Shown: positions 15,392 to 23,424 of the stretch, piece by piece
How the letters are laid out: each line of letters begins with the position of its first letter
Numbering within the stretch: position 1 is the first letter of the stretch
Origin: an uncultured Gemmatimonadales bacterium
GTDB lineage: Bacteria > Gemmatimonadota > Gemmatimonadetes > Longimicrobiales > Gaopeijiaceae
Direction: 5' to 3'
Length of the DNA stretch: 25,931 nucleotides
NCBI GenBank assembly: GCA_937982605.1
Contig: CALJLC010000554.1
Span: 1-25,931 of the forward strand
The notes under the pieces: model-generated
The model's input: only the letters and a program-made list of their open reading frames with translations
The model's database searches: none
What the model was told of the DNA's origin: nothing
Program-made: the position numbers and the translations under genes

Positions 15392-16561
15392 TCAGGCCTC
15401 GGCGATCCCCGCGGCCAGCAGCACGGTGTAGAGGGCTCGAATCACGCCCTCGGGCCCGCGCACGTTGCGGTACCACTCGTCGGTGGTGTGCGCGAGTCCC
15501 GCCTCCCCTCCGCACCCCATGGTGAGCGCGGGGATCCCGAGCTTCATCGGCACGTTGGCGTCGGTCGACGAGAGGCTCAGCACGGGCCGTCGGCCCACCG
15601 CGTGGGTGGCCCGGATGGCCGCCCGAACGAGGGGGGAGCCGGGGTCGGTCGAGCCGCCCGGCCGGTCCCCGATCGTCTCGAGCGACCACGTCAGGGCGGG
15701 GTGATCCGTGCGTCCCCGGTCGACCTCCGCGCGCACGCGGGCCTCGAGCTCCGCCAGCACCTCCTCGTCCGCGCAGCGGGTGTCGATCTCCAGCCACGCC
15801 TCCTGCGGAATCGCGTTCACGCTGGTCCCGCCCGCGGTGCGCGCAAGCGTGAGGGTGGCCTTCGGATCCGCGGAGAGCGGGAGCGCGGCCAGTCGGGCGC
15901 CGAGCTCGGCGATCGCGGCGACCGGGTTCGGGACGCCGAAGTCGACCCACGAGTGACCGCCGGGCCCGGTCGCGCGGAGGCGAAAGCGGCGCGAGGCCAG
16001 CCCGTGGACGACGATCCGGTCGAGGCCCGCGCCGTCCAGGGAGACGAAGCCGGCCGCGTTCCGGCACGAGCCGCTCTCCTCGAAGAGGTGCTTCACGCCC
16101 CGAAGGTCGCCGATCCCCTCCTCGCCCACGGTGGCGGCGAAGATGAGCGGGGCCCGGGTCGGCACCGCCTCCCGCTCGAGCACGCGGGCCACGGCGAGCA
16201 GGGTGGCGAGTCCGCGGGCGTCGTCCGAGATCCCGGGGCCACGGAGGATGTCGCCGTCGCGGCGCACGGTGAGGTCGGTGCCCGCCGGGAACACCGTGTC
16301 GAGGTGGGCCGACAGGACGAAGGGGGGATCGTCCGCGAGGCCGGCTCGCCGCGCCACCACGTTGCCGACGGCGTCGAGGGAGACGTGGGGGAGGCCGGCC
16401 GCGGCCAGCAGCTCGGCCATGCGGTGCGCACGCTCTCCTTCCGCGAAGGGGGGCGCCGGGATCTCGGAGAGCTCGATCTGCGCCTCCACCGTCTCCCGGT
16501 CGGCGGCCACGATGGCGTCCGCCGCCCGCCGCGTGACGGGATGGCCGAGGACGGGCGTCAC
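15392..16561 (-). CDS. M20 family metallopeptidase
   Basis: A 389-residue zinc-dependent exopeptidase or amidohydrolase of family M20 (the PepT/ArgE/CPG2 group). Metal and catalytic residues are visible: His86 and Asp88 in SAHLDTVFP, the bridging Asp113 in GPGISDDARG, Glu147-Glu148 in VGEEGIGDL, and Asp176 in SLDGAG. The dimerisation-domain histidine lies in GPGGHSWVDFG. A tail segment STDANVPMKLGIPALTMG with a following HTTDEW histidine completes the site. Length and order are standard. The start is GTG 16561; no Shine-Dalgarno is visible, and a CGGGA/TCCCG stem (16561-16574) overlaps the start. There is no signal peptide, so it is cytoplasmic. The exact substrate (dipeptide, tripeptide or acylated amino acid) is not determined. 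Confidence 0.92.
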   Translation of the reverse strand: MTPVLGHPVTRRAADAIVAADRETVEAQIELSEIPAPPFAEGERAHRMAELLAAAGLPHVSLDAVGNVVARRAGLADDPPFVLSAHLDTVFPAGTDLTVRRDGDILRGPGISDDARGLATLLAVARVLEREAVPTRAPLIFAATVGEEGIGDLRGVKHLFEESGSCRNAAGFVSLDGAGLDRIVVHGLASRRFRLRATGPGGHSWVDFGVPNPVAAIAELGARLAALPLSADPKATLTLARTAGGTSVNAIPQEAWLEIDTRCADEEVLAELEARVRAEVDRGRTDHPALTWSLETIGDRPGGSTDPGSPLVRAAIRATHAVGRRPVLSLSSTDANVPMKLGIPALTMGCGGEAGLAHTTDEWYRNVRGPEGVIRALYTVLLAAGIAEA

Positions 16562-16608
16562 GGGAGCGTTCCCGAACCGCGACCGGTCACCGGCCCGGCC
16601 GGCGCCCG

Positions 16609-16650
16609 TGTTACCTGTCTGTTACCTGCCGCGTCCACGGGTGTTACCTG
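16609..16650 (+). promoter_or_regulatory. 11-bp-phased direct repeats, candidate Pho box
   Basis: Three identical TGTTACCTG copies start at 16609, 16620 and 16642, that is 11 and then 22 bases apart, leaving a weakly matching unit (CGTCCACGGGT) in the gap. Direct repeats one helical turn apart are the known binding pattern of OmpR/PhoB response regulators. The core GTTACCT resembles the GTTCACC unit described for actinobacterial PhoP boxes. Such a regulator gene lies downstream at 18122. A plus-strand TAATCT (16658-16663) follows eight bases after the last copy, where a PhoB-activated -10 element would be expected. Confidence 0.5.
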
Positions 16651-16653
16651 TTC

Positions 16654-16683
16654 GAGCTAATCTGCGTCACGCCCCGGTGGCAA
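16654..16683 (-). promoter_or_regulatory. Candidate minus-strand promoter for the M20 peptidase
   Basis: On the minus strand TTGCCA (16683-16678) and TAGCTC (16659-16654) are separated by 18 bases, the same spacing as two other candidate promoters in this window. Transcription would run into the TGTTACCTG repeats, which would then sit just downstream of the start, a repressor position for this gene. The leader would be about 85 bases. Confidence 0.3.
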
Positions 16684-16833
16684 CCTGACTGCCGACCGGC
16701 GCGCGGACCCCGGTTCCCATGACCCAGCCACAGTCCAGAGGGCCTCTGACCGCCGCCCGCGACGCGCCCGGAGCGGTCGCGTCCCTTATCTTGTTCGGGA
16801 GCCACCCCCGAATAGAAGACAGGGATCGAGAGC

Positions 16834-18066
16834 ATGGAAGAGCAGTCCCTCATCTACGACTGGAACGAGGCCGACGGCGCGTTCGACTGGTCGTCCGTCG
16901 GCGAGGTCCAGCTGGACGACGAGACGCTGCGCGACGGCCTGCAGAACCCGTCGGTCGTGGACCCTCCGATCGGGGACAAGATCCGACTGCTCCACTACAT
17001 GGATCGACTCGGCATCCACACCGCCGACATCGGCCTGCCGGGCGCGGGGCCTCGGGCCGTCGAGGCGGTGACGGCGCTCGCCAGGGAGATCGTCGATTCC
17101 GGACTGGCGATCCGCCCCAACTGCGCCGCGCGCACCCTGGTGGCGGATGTGCGCCCGATCGCCGAGATCTCGCAGGCCGTGGGCATTCCCATCGAGGCGT
17201 GCACCTTCATCGGCAGCTCCCCGATCCGGCAGTACGCGGAGGACTGGACGATGTCCAAGATGCTCCGGGTGACCGAGGAGGCGCTGACCTTCGCGGAGCG
17301 CGAGGGCCTGCCGGTCATGATGGTCACCGAGGACACCACCCGGGCGCATCCGGACACGCTCCGGCAGCTCTACGGGCGGGCGATCGAGCTCGGCGCGCGG
17401 CGGCTGTGCATCTCGGACACCGTGGGACACGCGACGCCTGCCGGGGCCCGTGCGCTGGTTCGATTCGTGATCGAGGAGATCGTGAAGCCGTCCGGCGAGG
17501 AGATCGGCGTCGACTGGCACGGTCACAGGGACCGCGGTTTCGGGCTCGCCAACACGCTCGCGGCGATCGAGGCCGGGGCGACGCGCGTGCACGGCACCGC
17601 GCTGGGCATCGGGGAGCGGTCGGGCAACACGGAGATGGACGTCCTGCTCGTCAATCTCAAGCTCCTCGGCATCCACGACGCGGACCTCACGCCGTTACCG
17701 GAATATTGCGAGCTCGTTGCAGAAGCGTGCCGCATCCCGCTCGTCCATTCCTACCCGGTGCTGGGAAAGGACGCCTTCCGGACCGGGACGGGCGTTCACG
17801 CCGCGGCGATCGTGAAGGCCCACGCGAAGGGCGACGACTGGCTCGCCGATCGCGTCTACTCCTCGATCCCGGCGTCGATGGTGGGACGGCGGCAGATCAT
17901 CGAGATCGGGCCGATGTCCGGACTCTCGAACGTGAAGTACTGGCTGCGGGAGCACGGCTACGACCCGGACGACGCGGAGCTGTGCGATCGGATCTTCCGG
18001 GCGGCGAAGCAGACGGATCACACCCTGACCGAAGGAGAGCTGGAAGCCCTCTGCCGATCCGGTTGA
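16834..18066 (+). CDS. DRE-TIM metallolyase-family enzyme (isopropylmalate synthase-like)
   Basis: A 410-residue HMGL-like enzyme. Family members condense or cleave acyl-CoA and 2-oxoacid substrates on a TIM barrel, including 2-isopropylmalate, citramalate and homocitrate synthases and HMG-CoA lyase. The signature D-E-T-L-R-D-G-L-Q is at residues 29-37, with Asp29 and Arg33 in the expected metal and catalytic roles. The metal histidines are His229 and His231 (WHGHRD), and GIGERSGNTEMD matches the late LeuA motif. The segment VLGKDAFRTGTGVHAAAIVK also fits LeuA-type enzymes. RDGLQ replaces the usual RDGEQ, and the HND motif reads HRD, so the substrate is uncertain. The C-terminal allosteric leucine domain is absent. 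ATG 16834 has a modest purine-rich site. It heads the pho/pst gene run with only 55 bases to the regulator. Confidence 0.88.
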   Translation: MEEQSLIYDWNEADGAFDWSSVGEVQLDDETLRDGLQNPSVVDPPIGDKIRLLHYMDRLGIHTADIGLPGAGPRAVEAVTALAREIVDSGLAIRPNCAARTLVADVRPIAEISQAVGIPIEACTFIGSSPIRQYAEDWTMSKMLRVTEEALTFAEREGLPVMMVTEDTTRAHPDTLRQLYGRAIELGARRLCISDTVGHATPAGARALVRFVIEEIVKPSGEEIGVDWHGHRDRGFGLANTLAAIEAGATRVHGTALGIGERSGNTEMDVLLVNLKLLGIHDADLTPLPEYCELVAEACRIPLVHSYPVLGKDAFRTGTGVHAAAIVKAHAKGDDWLADRVYSSIPASMVGRRQIIEIGPMSGLSNVKYWLREHGYDPDDAELCDRIFRAAKQTDHTLTEGELEALCRSG

Positions 18067-18121
18067 GCGCGGCGGTCGCCGCGGACTCGGGCGGGGAGAG
18101 CGGCGGGCGACCGGTCAAGCG

Positions 18122-18883
18122 ATGACAACCCTCGTTGATCGAATCATGGAATCGAATCCGAAGTCCGCCTCGGTCCCCCGCGTGCTCGTGGTCGAGGACG
18201 AACCGGACATCGCGGCGCTGATCGCCTATCAGCTCACACGCGAGGGCTTCCGCGTCGAGACGGTCGGCTCGGGCCCCGAGGCGCTCGACGCGGTGGGTCG
18301 GGAGATCCCGGATCTGGTGGTCCTGGACCGGATGCTTCCGGGGCTGAGCGGTGATGACGTCCTGGCGCGGCTCAAGGCGGAGCCGGCCACGACCAACGTC
18401 CCGGTCCTGGTCCTGACCGCGAAGCGGGAGCAGGAGGACCGCATCGAAGGCCTCGAGCTCGGCGCCGACGACTACCTGACCAAGCCGTTCAGCCCCAGGG
18501 AGCTGGTGCTCCGGGCTCGCGCGATCCTGCGTCGGGTTCAGGAGTCGGGGGTCTCGTCGGGAGGACGGATCCTCCGGGCGGGGCCGATTCGACTCGACGT
18601 GGAGTCGCACCGGACTTCCATCGACGGGGAGGAGCTGGCCCTCACGCCCACCGAGTTCCGCCTCCTGCAGGCGCTCATGGAGCGGCGGGGGCGCACGCAG
18701 AGCCGCAAGCAGCTGCTCGAGAAGGCCTGGTCGGTCGAGTCCGGCGTCTCCGACCGGATCCAGACGCGCACGGTCGACATGCACGTGCGACGCCTCCGGG
18801 CCAAGCTCGGCGAGATCGGCGACTGGATCCAGACGGTCAGGGGCTTCGGGTACCGGCTCAAGGTGCCCGAGGGTGTGGAGTAG
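18122..18883 (+). CDS. phoB: OmpR/PhoB-family response regulator
   Basis: A 253-residue two-domain regulator. The receiver domain spans about residues 19-135, with the acidic pocket VVEDEPD, phospho-acceptor Asp69 (VVLDRMLPG), Thr99 (VLTAK) and Lys121 (LTKPFSP). The winged-helix DNA-binding domain follows from about 150: LTPTEFRLLQALMERRG, the recognition helix region RTVDMHVRRLRAKLG, and the wing VRGFGYRL. Its position before a PhoR-type kinase and the whole pst-phoU set identifies it as the phosphate regulator PhoB, called PhoP in Gram-positives. ATG 18122 is used; ATG 18146 would remove eight residues and is possible. No strong Shine-Dalgarno is visible. It probably binds the 11-bp-phased repeats at 16609-16650, by inference. 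Confidence 0.9.
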   Translation: MTTLVDRIMESNPKSASVPRVLVVEDEPDIAALIAYQLTREGFRVETVGSGPEALDAVGREIPDLVVLDRMLPGLSGDDVLARLKAEPATTNVPVLVLTAKREQEDRIEGLELGADDYLTKPFSPRELVLRARAILRRVQESGVSSGGRILRAGPIRLDVESHRTSIDGEELALTPTEFRLLQALMERRGRTQSRKQLLEKAWSVESGVSDRIQTRTVDMHVRRLRAKLGEIGDWIQTVRGFGYRLKVPEGVE

Positions 18884-18928
18884 CGCCCGTCTCCCCGACT
18901 CCGGCCTGCGCTCCGCCTGACGGCGCCC

Positions 18929-20668
18929 ATGCGACTCCGTGTCCACCACCCGCTCTTCGCCGGCTTCGTCGGCGTAACCGGGCTCCTCGTCGCCCTGAGC
19001 GTCCTGATCATCGGCTCGCGGCTCCGTACGGAGCTGGACGCGCTCTTCCGGCAGGATCTGGAGCGTCAGCTCGGCCTGGCCCAGGTGATCCTCGAGAGCT
19101 CCCCGGATCCCGACGCGGACTCGATCGCCCGCCTGATCACCGGCCGCATCGGGAATCGGGTGACGATCATCGACACGGCCGGCGTGGTGCTGGCCGAGTC
19201 GTTCCTCTCCGCGGCGCGGCTGCCCGGCGTGGAGAACCATCTCATGCGTCCGGAGGTGCAGGCCGCGCTCGGCGCGGACACGACCGCTTTCGCGGAGAGG
19301 ACGAGCGCCACCGTGGGCCGGCCCCTCCTCTACGGCGCCCGGATGTCGGAGCTGCGCGGAAGCCCGGTCGTGCTCCGGATCGCCGCGCCGCGGGCCGACC
19401 TCGACGCGGCGATCGACGGCATCCAGCGCACCGTCGCCATGGCCGGGCTCCTGACGCTGATCGCTTCGCTGGCCGTGGCGTACTGGCTGAGCCGGGCGTT
19501 CACGGCGCCGATCCTGGCGCTGGCCGACCGGGCGGGACACCTCGCCCGGGGCGACTTCAGCCGGAAGGTACCGCACAGCCGTGTCGCCGAGCTGGCGGAG
19601 CTGGGCGTCGCGTTCAACCGCCTGTCCGACGAGCTGCAGACCCGGCTGTCCGAGCTCTCGAGTGAGCGCAACGAGATGCAGACGGTGATCGACTGCATGG
19701 CCGAAGGCGTGATCGCCGTCACCGCCGACGCGCGGGTCCTGCGCGTCAACCGCACGGCGCGAGCCCTCCTGGAGCTGGGCGATGTGCGGCCCCTCGCCCC
19801 GGTCGGATCGGTCGTCCGGAATCCCGAGCTGCGCGTGGCGCTCGAGCGTTCCGTCACCCGCGACGCCCATTCCGGGGAGATCGACATCGGCGGACGGAAC
19901 ATCCTGCTCGCCTCCCGGTCCCTCGACCGCGGCGGGGCGGTGACGACGATGCTCGACATCACCGAGCTCCGGCGGCTCGAGCAGGTCCGCCGCGACTTCG
20001 TGGCCAACGCCTCGCACGAGCTCAAGACGCCTCTGACCGCCATCCGGGGCTTCGCGGAGACGCTCGTCGACGACGATCCGCCCGAGGAGCTGCGCAGACA
20101 GTTCCTCGGGTCGATCCGGGCCAACACGCTCCGCCTGCAGCGACTGGTCGACGACCTGCTCGATCTCTCGCGCCTCGAGGCTGGCGGCTGGAGCGCGGCG
20201 CGAGAGGTGGTGGACATGGCCGAGGTCGCCCGCGAGGCGTGGACCCTGACCCGAGAGGCCAAGGGGGAGACGCGCGCCTTCGAGCAGGAGGGGAGCGCGG
20301 CGGTCCTTGGTGACCGCGAGGGGCTGGTCCAGATTCTCCGGAACCTGCTGGAGAACGCCGTTCGCCATACGGAGGAGGACGGACTCATTTCGGTCAGAGT
20401 GCGGGAGATGGGCGACGGGCGAACGGCGTCGGTGGAGGTCATCGACGACGGCGAAGGGATTCCCGCGCGTTCGCTGCCCAGGATCTTCGAGCGCTTTTAC
20501 CGGGCGGACTCGTCTCGTGCCCGGGACTTCGGGGGGACGGGCCTCGGCCTGGCGATCGTCAAGCACCTGGTGAGCGCGATGGGGGGGGAGGTCCACGCCG
20601 AGAGCGAGCTCGGTCGGGGGACCACGATCGGATTCACGATTCCACTGGCAACCGTCGAAGAGAGGTGA
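18929..20668 (+). CDS. phoR: PhoR-type sensor histidine kinase
   Basis: A 579-residue membrane kinase. TM1 spans about residues 9-30 and TM2 about 168-190, enclosing an extracytoplasmic domain of roughly 135 residues. A HAMP linker (about 190-245) and a PAS-like domain (MQTVIDCMAEGVIAVTADAR onward) follow. The HisKA helix carries phospho-acceptor His363 (NASHELKTPLTAIRG). The ATPase domain has N-box NLLENAVRHT, G1 DDGEGI, F-box FERFYR and G2 GGTGLGLAIVKHL. All catalytic boxes look intact. Domain order and operon position match PhoR. The large external domain is unlike the short E. coli protein and more like Gram-positive PhoR. ATG 18929 is 45 bases after phoB, without a clear Shine-Dalgarno. 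The TGA lies inside the pstS leader. Confidence 0.92.
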   Translation: MRLRVHHPLFAGFVGVTGLLVALSVLIIGSRLRTELDALFRQDLERQLGLAQVILESSPDPDADSIARLITGRIGNRVTIIDTAGVVLAESFLSAARLPGVENHLMRPEVQAALGADTTAFAERTSATVGRPLLYGARMSELRGSPVVLRIAAPRADLDAAIDGIQRTVAMAGLLTLIASLAVAYWLSRAFTAPILALADRAGHLARGDFSRKVPHSRVAELAELGVAFNRLSDELQTRLSELSSERNEMQTVIDCMAEGVIAVTADARVLRVNRTARALLELGDVRPLAPVGSVVRNPELRVALERSVTRDAHSGEIDIGGRNILLASRSLDRGGAVTTMLDITELRRLEQVRRDFVANASHELKTPLTAIRGFAETLVDDDPPEELRRQFLGSIRANTLRLQRLVDDLLDLSRLEAGGWSAAREVVDMAEVAREAWTLTREAKGETRAFEQEGSAAVLGDREGLVQILRNLLENAVRHTEEDGLISVRVREMGDGRTASVEVIDDGEGIPARSLPRIFERFYRADSSRARDFGGTGLGLAIVKHLVSAMGGEVHAESELGRGTTIGFTIPLATVEER

Positions 20669-20673
20669 CGGAA

Positions 20674-21615
20674 ATGCACGATACGATGAAGCGTTCCATG
20701 TTGTTGACCGCACTCGTGGCGGCCGTGGCCGCGTGCGGGGGTGGCGGGGACGGCGGCGGGGGCGGGGTGTCCGGCGCGATCCTGAGCGACGGTTCCAGCA
20801 CCGTCTTCCCGGTGGCGGAGGCGGTGGCCGAGGAGTTCCAGGCGATGAACCCCAACGTGCGGGTGACCGTCGGCTTCTCGGGCACGGGAGGCGGCTTCCA
20901 GCGATTCTGCTCCGGCGAGACCGATTTCTCGAACGCCTCCCGGCCGATTCGCGAGACCGAGATCGAGGCGTGCCGTGAGGCGGGCGTCGAGTTCACGCAG
21001 CTGTCCGTGGCCTGGGACGGCCTTTCCGTGATCACGAACCCGGCCAACGACTTCGTCGACTGCCTCACCGTGGAGGAGCTGAGCCGGATCTGGGGTCCGG
21101 GCAGCGAAGTGCAGCGGTGGAGTGACGTCCGGCCGGGGTGGCCGGAGGAAGAGGTCCGCCTCTACGGGCCCGGTACCGACTCCGGCACCTTCGACTACTT
21201 CACCGAAGTCATCAACGGCGAGAGCGGCGCGAGCCGCCCGGACTTCCAGGCCAGCGAGGACGACAACATCCTCGTCCAGGGCGTGGCCGGTGACACGTAT
21301 TCGCTGGGCTATTTCGGTTACGCGTACTACGCGGAGAACGCGGGTCGCCTGAAGCTCGTGCAGGTGGACGGCGGCGCCGGGTGCGTGGCCCCCACCGACG
21401 AGACGATCGAGGACGGCTCCTACGCACCGCTCTCTCGCCCGCTCTTCGTGTACGTGCGGCACTCGGCCCTCGACCGGCCCGAGGTGCGCGCCTACGTCGA
21501 CTTCATGCTCGAGGAGGCGCCGACGCTCGTGCCCGCCACGGGGTACCACGCCCTCTCCGACGCCGAGTACGCCGAGCAGCTCGCCGCGGTGGCCCGGGTG
21601 TCCGGCGGAGCCTGA
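20674..21615 (+). CDS. pstS: Phosphate ABC transporter substrate-binding lipoprotein PstS
   Basis: A 313-residue periplasmic phosphate-binding protein. The lipobox VAAC (Cys21) follows a hydrophobic signal core, so it is membrane-tethered, with a Gly-rich linker after the cysteine. Phosphate-contact segments of the family are visible: SDGSSTVFP, the loop FSGTGGGFQRF, DFSNASRPI, and YGPGTDSGTFDYF. ATG 20674 is preferred because AGAGG at 20661-20665 sits eight bases upstream; GTG 20665 would add three residues and overlap the phoR stop by four bases. The gene starts right after phoR, with no independent promoter seen, so pstS probably depends on the upstream transcript. Confidence 0.94.
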   Translation: MHDTMKRSMLLTALVAAVAACGGGGDGGGGGVSGAILSDGSSTVFPVAEAVAEEFQAMNPNVRVTVGFSGTGGGFQRFCSGETDFSNASRPIRETEIEACREAGVEFTQLSVAWDGLSVITNPANDFVDCLTVEELSRIWGPGSEVQRWSDVRPGWPEEEVRLYGPGTDSGTFDYFTEVINGESGASRPDFQASEDDNILVQGVAGDTYSLGYFGYAYYAENAGRLKLVQVDGGAGCVAPTDETIEDGSYAPLSRPLFVYVRHSALDRPEVRAYVDFMLEEAPTLVPATGYHALSDAEYAEQLAAVARVSGGA

Positions 21616-21626
21616 CGCAGCGATCG

Positions 21627-22532
21627 ATGGCGCCCGACCTGACCTACAAGCGGTCCCGCAACGTCCCCGAGCAGGTCATCGGCGGGGTGCTCTTCCTCTG
21701 CGCCGCCGCCTCCACCCTCGTGACCCTGGGGGTGGTGGCGGTCCTGCTGCGCGAGACGATCGCCTTCTTCGGCGAGGTCACGGTCGTCGAGTTCGTCACC
21801 GGCACCCGGTGGGAGCCGATGTTCCAGGAGAAGCACTTCGGGGTCCTGCCCCTCCTGGCCGGGTCGGTGCAGGTCGCGGCCTGCGCGGCGGTCATCGCGC
21901 TTCCGGTCGGGCTGCTCACCGCGATCTTCCTGAGCGAGTACGCGGGCCCCCGGGTCCAGGGGATCCTCAAGCCGCTGCTGGAGATCCTGGCCGGGATCCC
22001 GACCGTCGTCTACGGCTACTTCGCGCTCACCTTCGTGACGCCGCTGCTGCGCACCGTCTTCCCGTCCACCGACGTCTTCAACGCGGCGTCCGCGAGCGTG
22101 GTCGTGGGCATCATGATCATCCCGACGGTCGCCTCGCTCTCCGAGGACGCCCTGAGGGCGGTCCCGCAGGCCCTGCGCGAGGGCGCCTACGGACTCGGGG
22201 CCACCAAGCTGGAGGTCTCCACCAGGGTGGTGGTGCCGGCCGCGCTGTCGGGGATCATCGCGTCGTTCATCCTGGCGATCTCCCGCGCGATCGGCGAGAC
22301 GATGGCGGTGGTGATCGCCGCCGGAAACCTCCCGAACCTGACGCTCAACCCGCTCGAGTCGATCCAGACGATGACGGCGTACATCGTCCAGGCCAGCCTG
22401 GGGGACACGCCCCAGGGCACGATCGTATACCGCACGCTCTTCGCGGTGGGGATGACGCTCTTCCTGATCACCCTCGCCATGAACATCCTGAGCCAGTGGG
22501 TCCTCGCCCGCTTCCGGGAGGAGTACCAGTGA
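21627..22532 (+). CDS. pstC: Phosphate ABC transporter permease PstC
   Basis: A 301-residue permease with about six membrane segments, starting with a hydrophobic helix around residues 18-42. The BPD-type permease signature is EGAYGLGATKLEVSTRVVVP, the coupling helix that contacts PstB. The family segments IFLSEYAG, LAGIPTVVYGYFAL, and SRAIGETMAVVIAAG are typical of PstC. ATG 21627 is 11 bases after the pstS stop; there is no obvious Shine-Dalgarno, so translation may rely on coupling. The TGA overlaps the pstA GTG. It acts in the inner membrane with PstA to form the phosphate channel. Confidence 0.95.
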   Translation: MAPDLTYKRSRNVPEQVIGGVLFLCAAASTLVTLGVVAVLLRETIAFFGEVTVVEFVTGTRWEPMFQEKHFGVLPLLAGSVQVAACAAVIALPVGLLTAIFLSEYAGPRVQGILKPLLEILAGIPTVVYGYFALTFVTPLLRTVFPSTDVFNAASASVVVGIMIIPTVASLSEDALRAVPQALREGAYGLGATKLEVSTRVVVPAALSGIIASFILAISRAIGETMAVVIAAGNLPNLTLNPLESIQTMTAYIVQASLGDTPQGTIVYRTLFAVGMTLFLITLAMNILSQWVLARFREEYQ

Positions 22533-23419
22533 CCCGGAGCGAGAGGCCGGTCGACGACGCGGCGCGCACCGCGTTCCACCGGAGGAGACGCCTGGCCGGC
22601 AGCGTCTTCGCCGTGGTCTGCGGCGCGGCGACGCTGGTCGGCGTCGTGGCCCTCGCCGTCCTGCTCGCGGACGTCTTCGCCGACGGATTCCGCGAGCTCG
22701 ACGTGGCCTTCCTGACCAGCTTCGCGTCGCGCTTCCCGGAGCGAGCGGGCATCAAGGCCGCGCTGGCGGGCTCGATCTGGATCGTCTCGCTCACGGCGCT
22801 GATCGCCTTCCCGCTCTCCGTTGCGGCCGCGATCTACCTGGAGGAATACGCCCCGCGAAGCTGGGTGACCCGCGCCATCCAGACGAACATCGCCAACCTG
22901 GCCGGCGTCCCCTCCATCGTCTACGGGATCCTCGGCCTGGCGCTCTTCGTTCGGGCCCTGGGGCTCGACCGCAGCGTCATCTCGGGCGCGCTGACCCTGT
23001 CGCTGCTCGTGATGCCCGTGATCATCATGGCGGCACAGGAGGCGCTGAGGGCCGTGCCGTCGACGATCCGCGAGGCGGCGTACGGCCTCGGGGCCACGCG
23101 CTGGCAGGTCGTTCGCACGCAGGTCCTTCCCATGGCGATGCCCGGCATCCTGACCGGGACGATCCTGGCGCTCTCCCGGGCCGTCGGGGAGACCGCGCCC
23201 CTCATCATGGTCGGTGCCGTGGGCTTCCTCGCCTTCACGCCGCAGGGGCTGTCGGACTCCTTCACCGTCCTGCCGCTGCAGATCTACAATTGGGTCTCCA
23301 GGCCGCAGGACGAGTTCCGCGCGCTGGCGGCGGCCGGGATCATCGTGCTGCTCACGCTCCTCCTCACGATGAACGCCGTGGCCATCATCCTCAGAAACCG
23401 ATACAGCTCCCGCAGCTGA
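22529..23419 (+). CDS. pstA: Phosphate ABC transporter permease PstA
   Basis: A 296-residue permease, partner of PstC. It has an N-terminal membrane helix (about residues 24-50) and further segments, including LAGVPSIVYGILGLALF. The coupling-helix signature is REAAYGLGATRWQVVRTQVLP, followed by LSRAVGETAPLIMVGAVGF, a PstA hallmark. GTG 22529 overlaps the pstC stop (GTGA) with a strong GGGAGGAG ribosome-binding site six bases upstream. The reading frame is open far upstream only as a pstC shadow and has been trimmed to this start. The gene is five bases from pstB. Confidence 0.95.
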   Translation: MTRSERPVDDAARTAFHRRRRLAGSVFAVVCGAATLVGVVALAVLLADVFADGFRELDVAFLTSFASRFPERAGIKAALAGSIWIVSLTALIAFPLSVAAAIYLEEYAPRSWVTRAIQTNIANLAGVPSIVYGILGLALFVRALGLDRSVISGALTLSLLVMPVIIMAAQEALRAVPSTIREAAYGLGATRWQVVRTQVLPMAMPGILTGTILALSRAVGETAPLIMVGAVGFLAFTPQGLSDSFTVLPLQIYNWVSRPQDEFRALAAAGIIVLLTLLLTMNAVAIILRNRYSSRS

Positions 23420-23424
23420 CGCCC

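Noticed and set aside
18067..18121. GCGGCG/CGCCGC inverted repeat as a terminator before phoB
   Set aside because: The loop would be about two bases and there is no T-tract; the short gap fits readthrough from the upstream gene better.
20640..20673. A separate Pho box and promoter directly before pstS
   Set aside because: No GTTACCT or CTGTCAT-like repeats and no -10/-35 pair are visible, and the gene begins right at the phoR stop.
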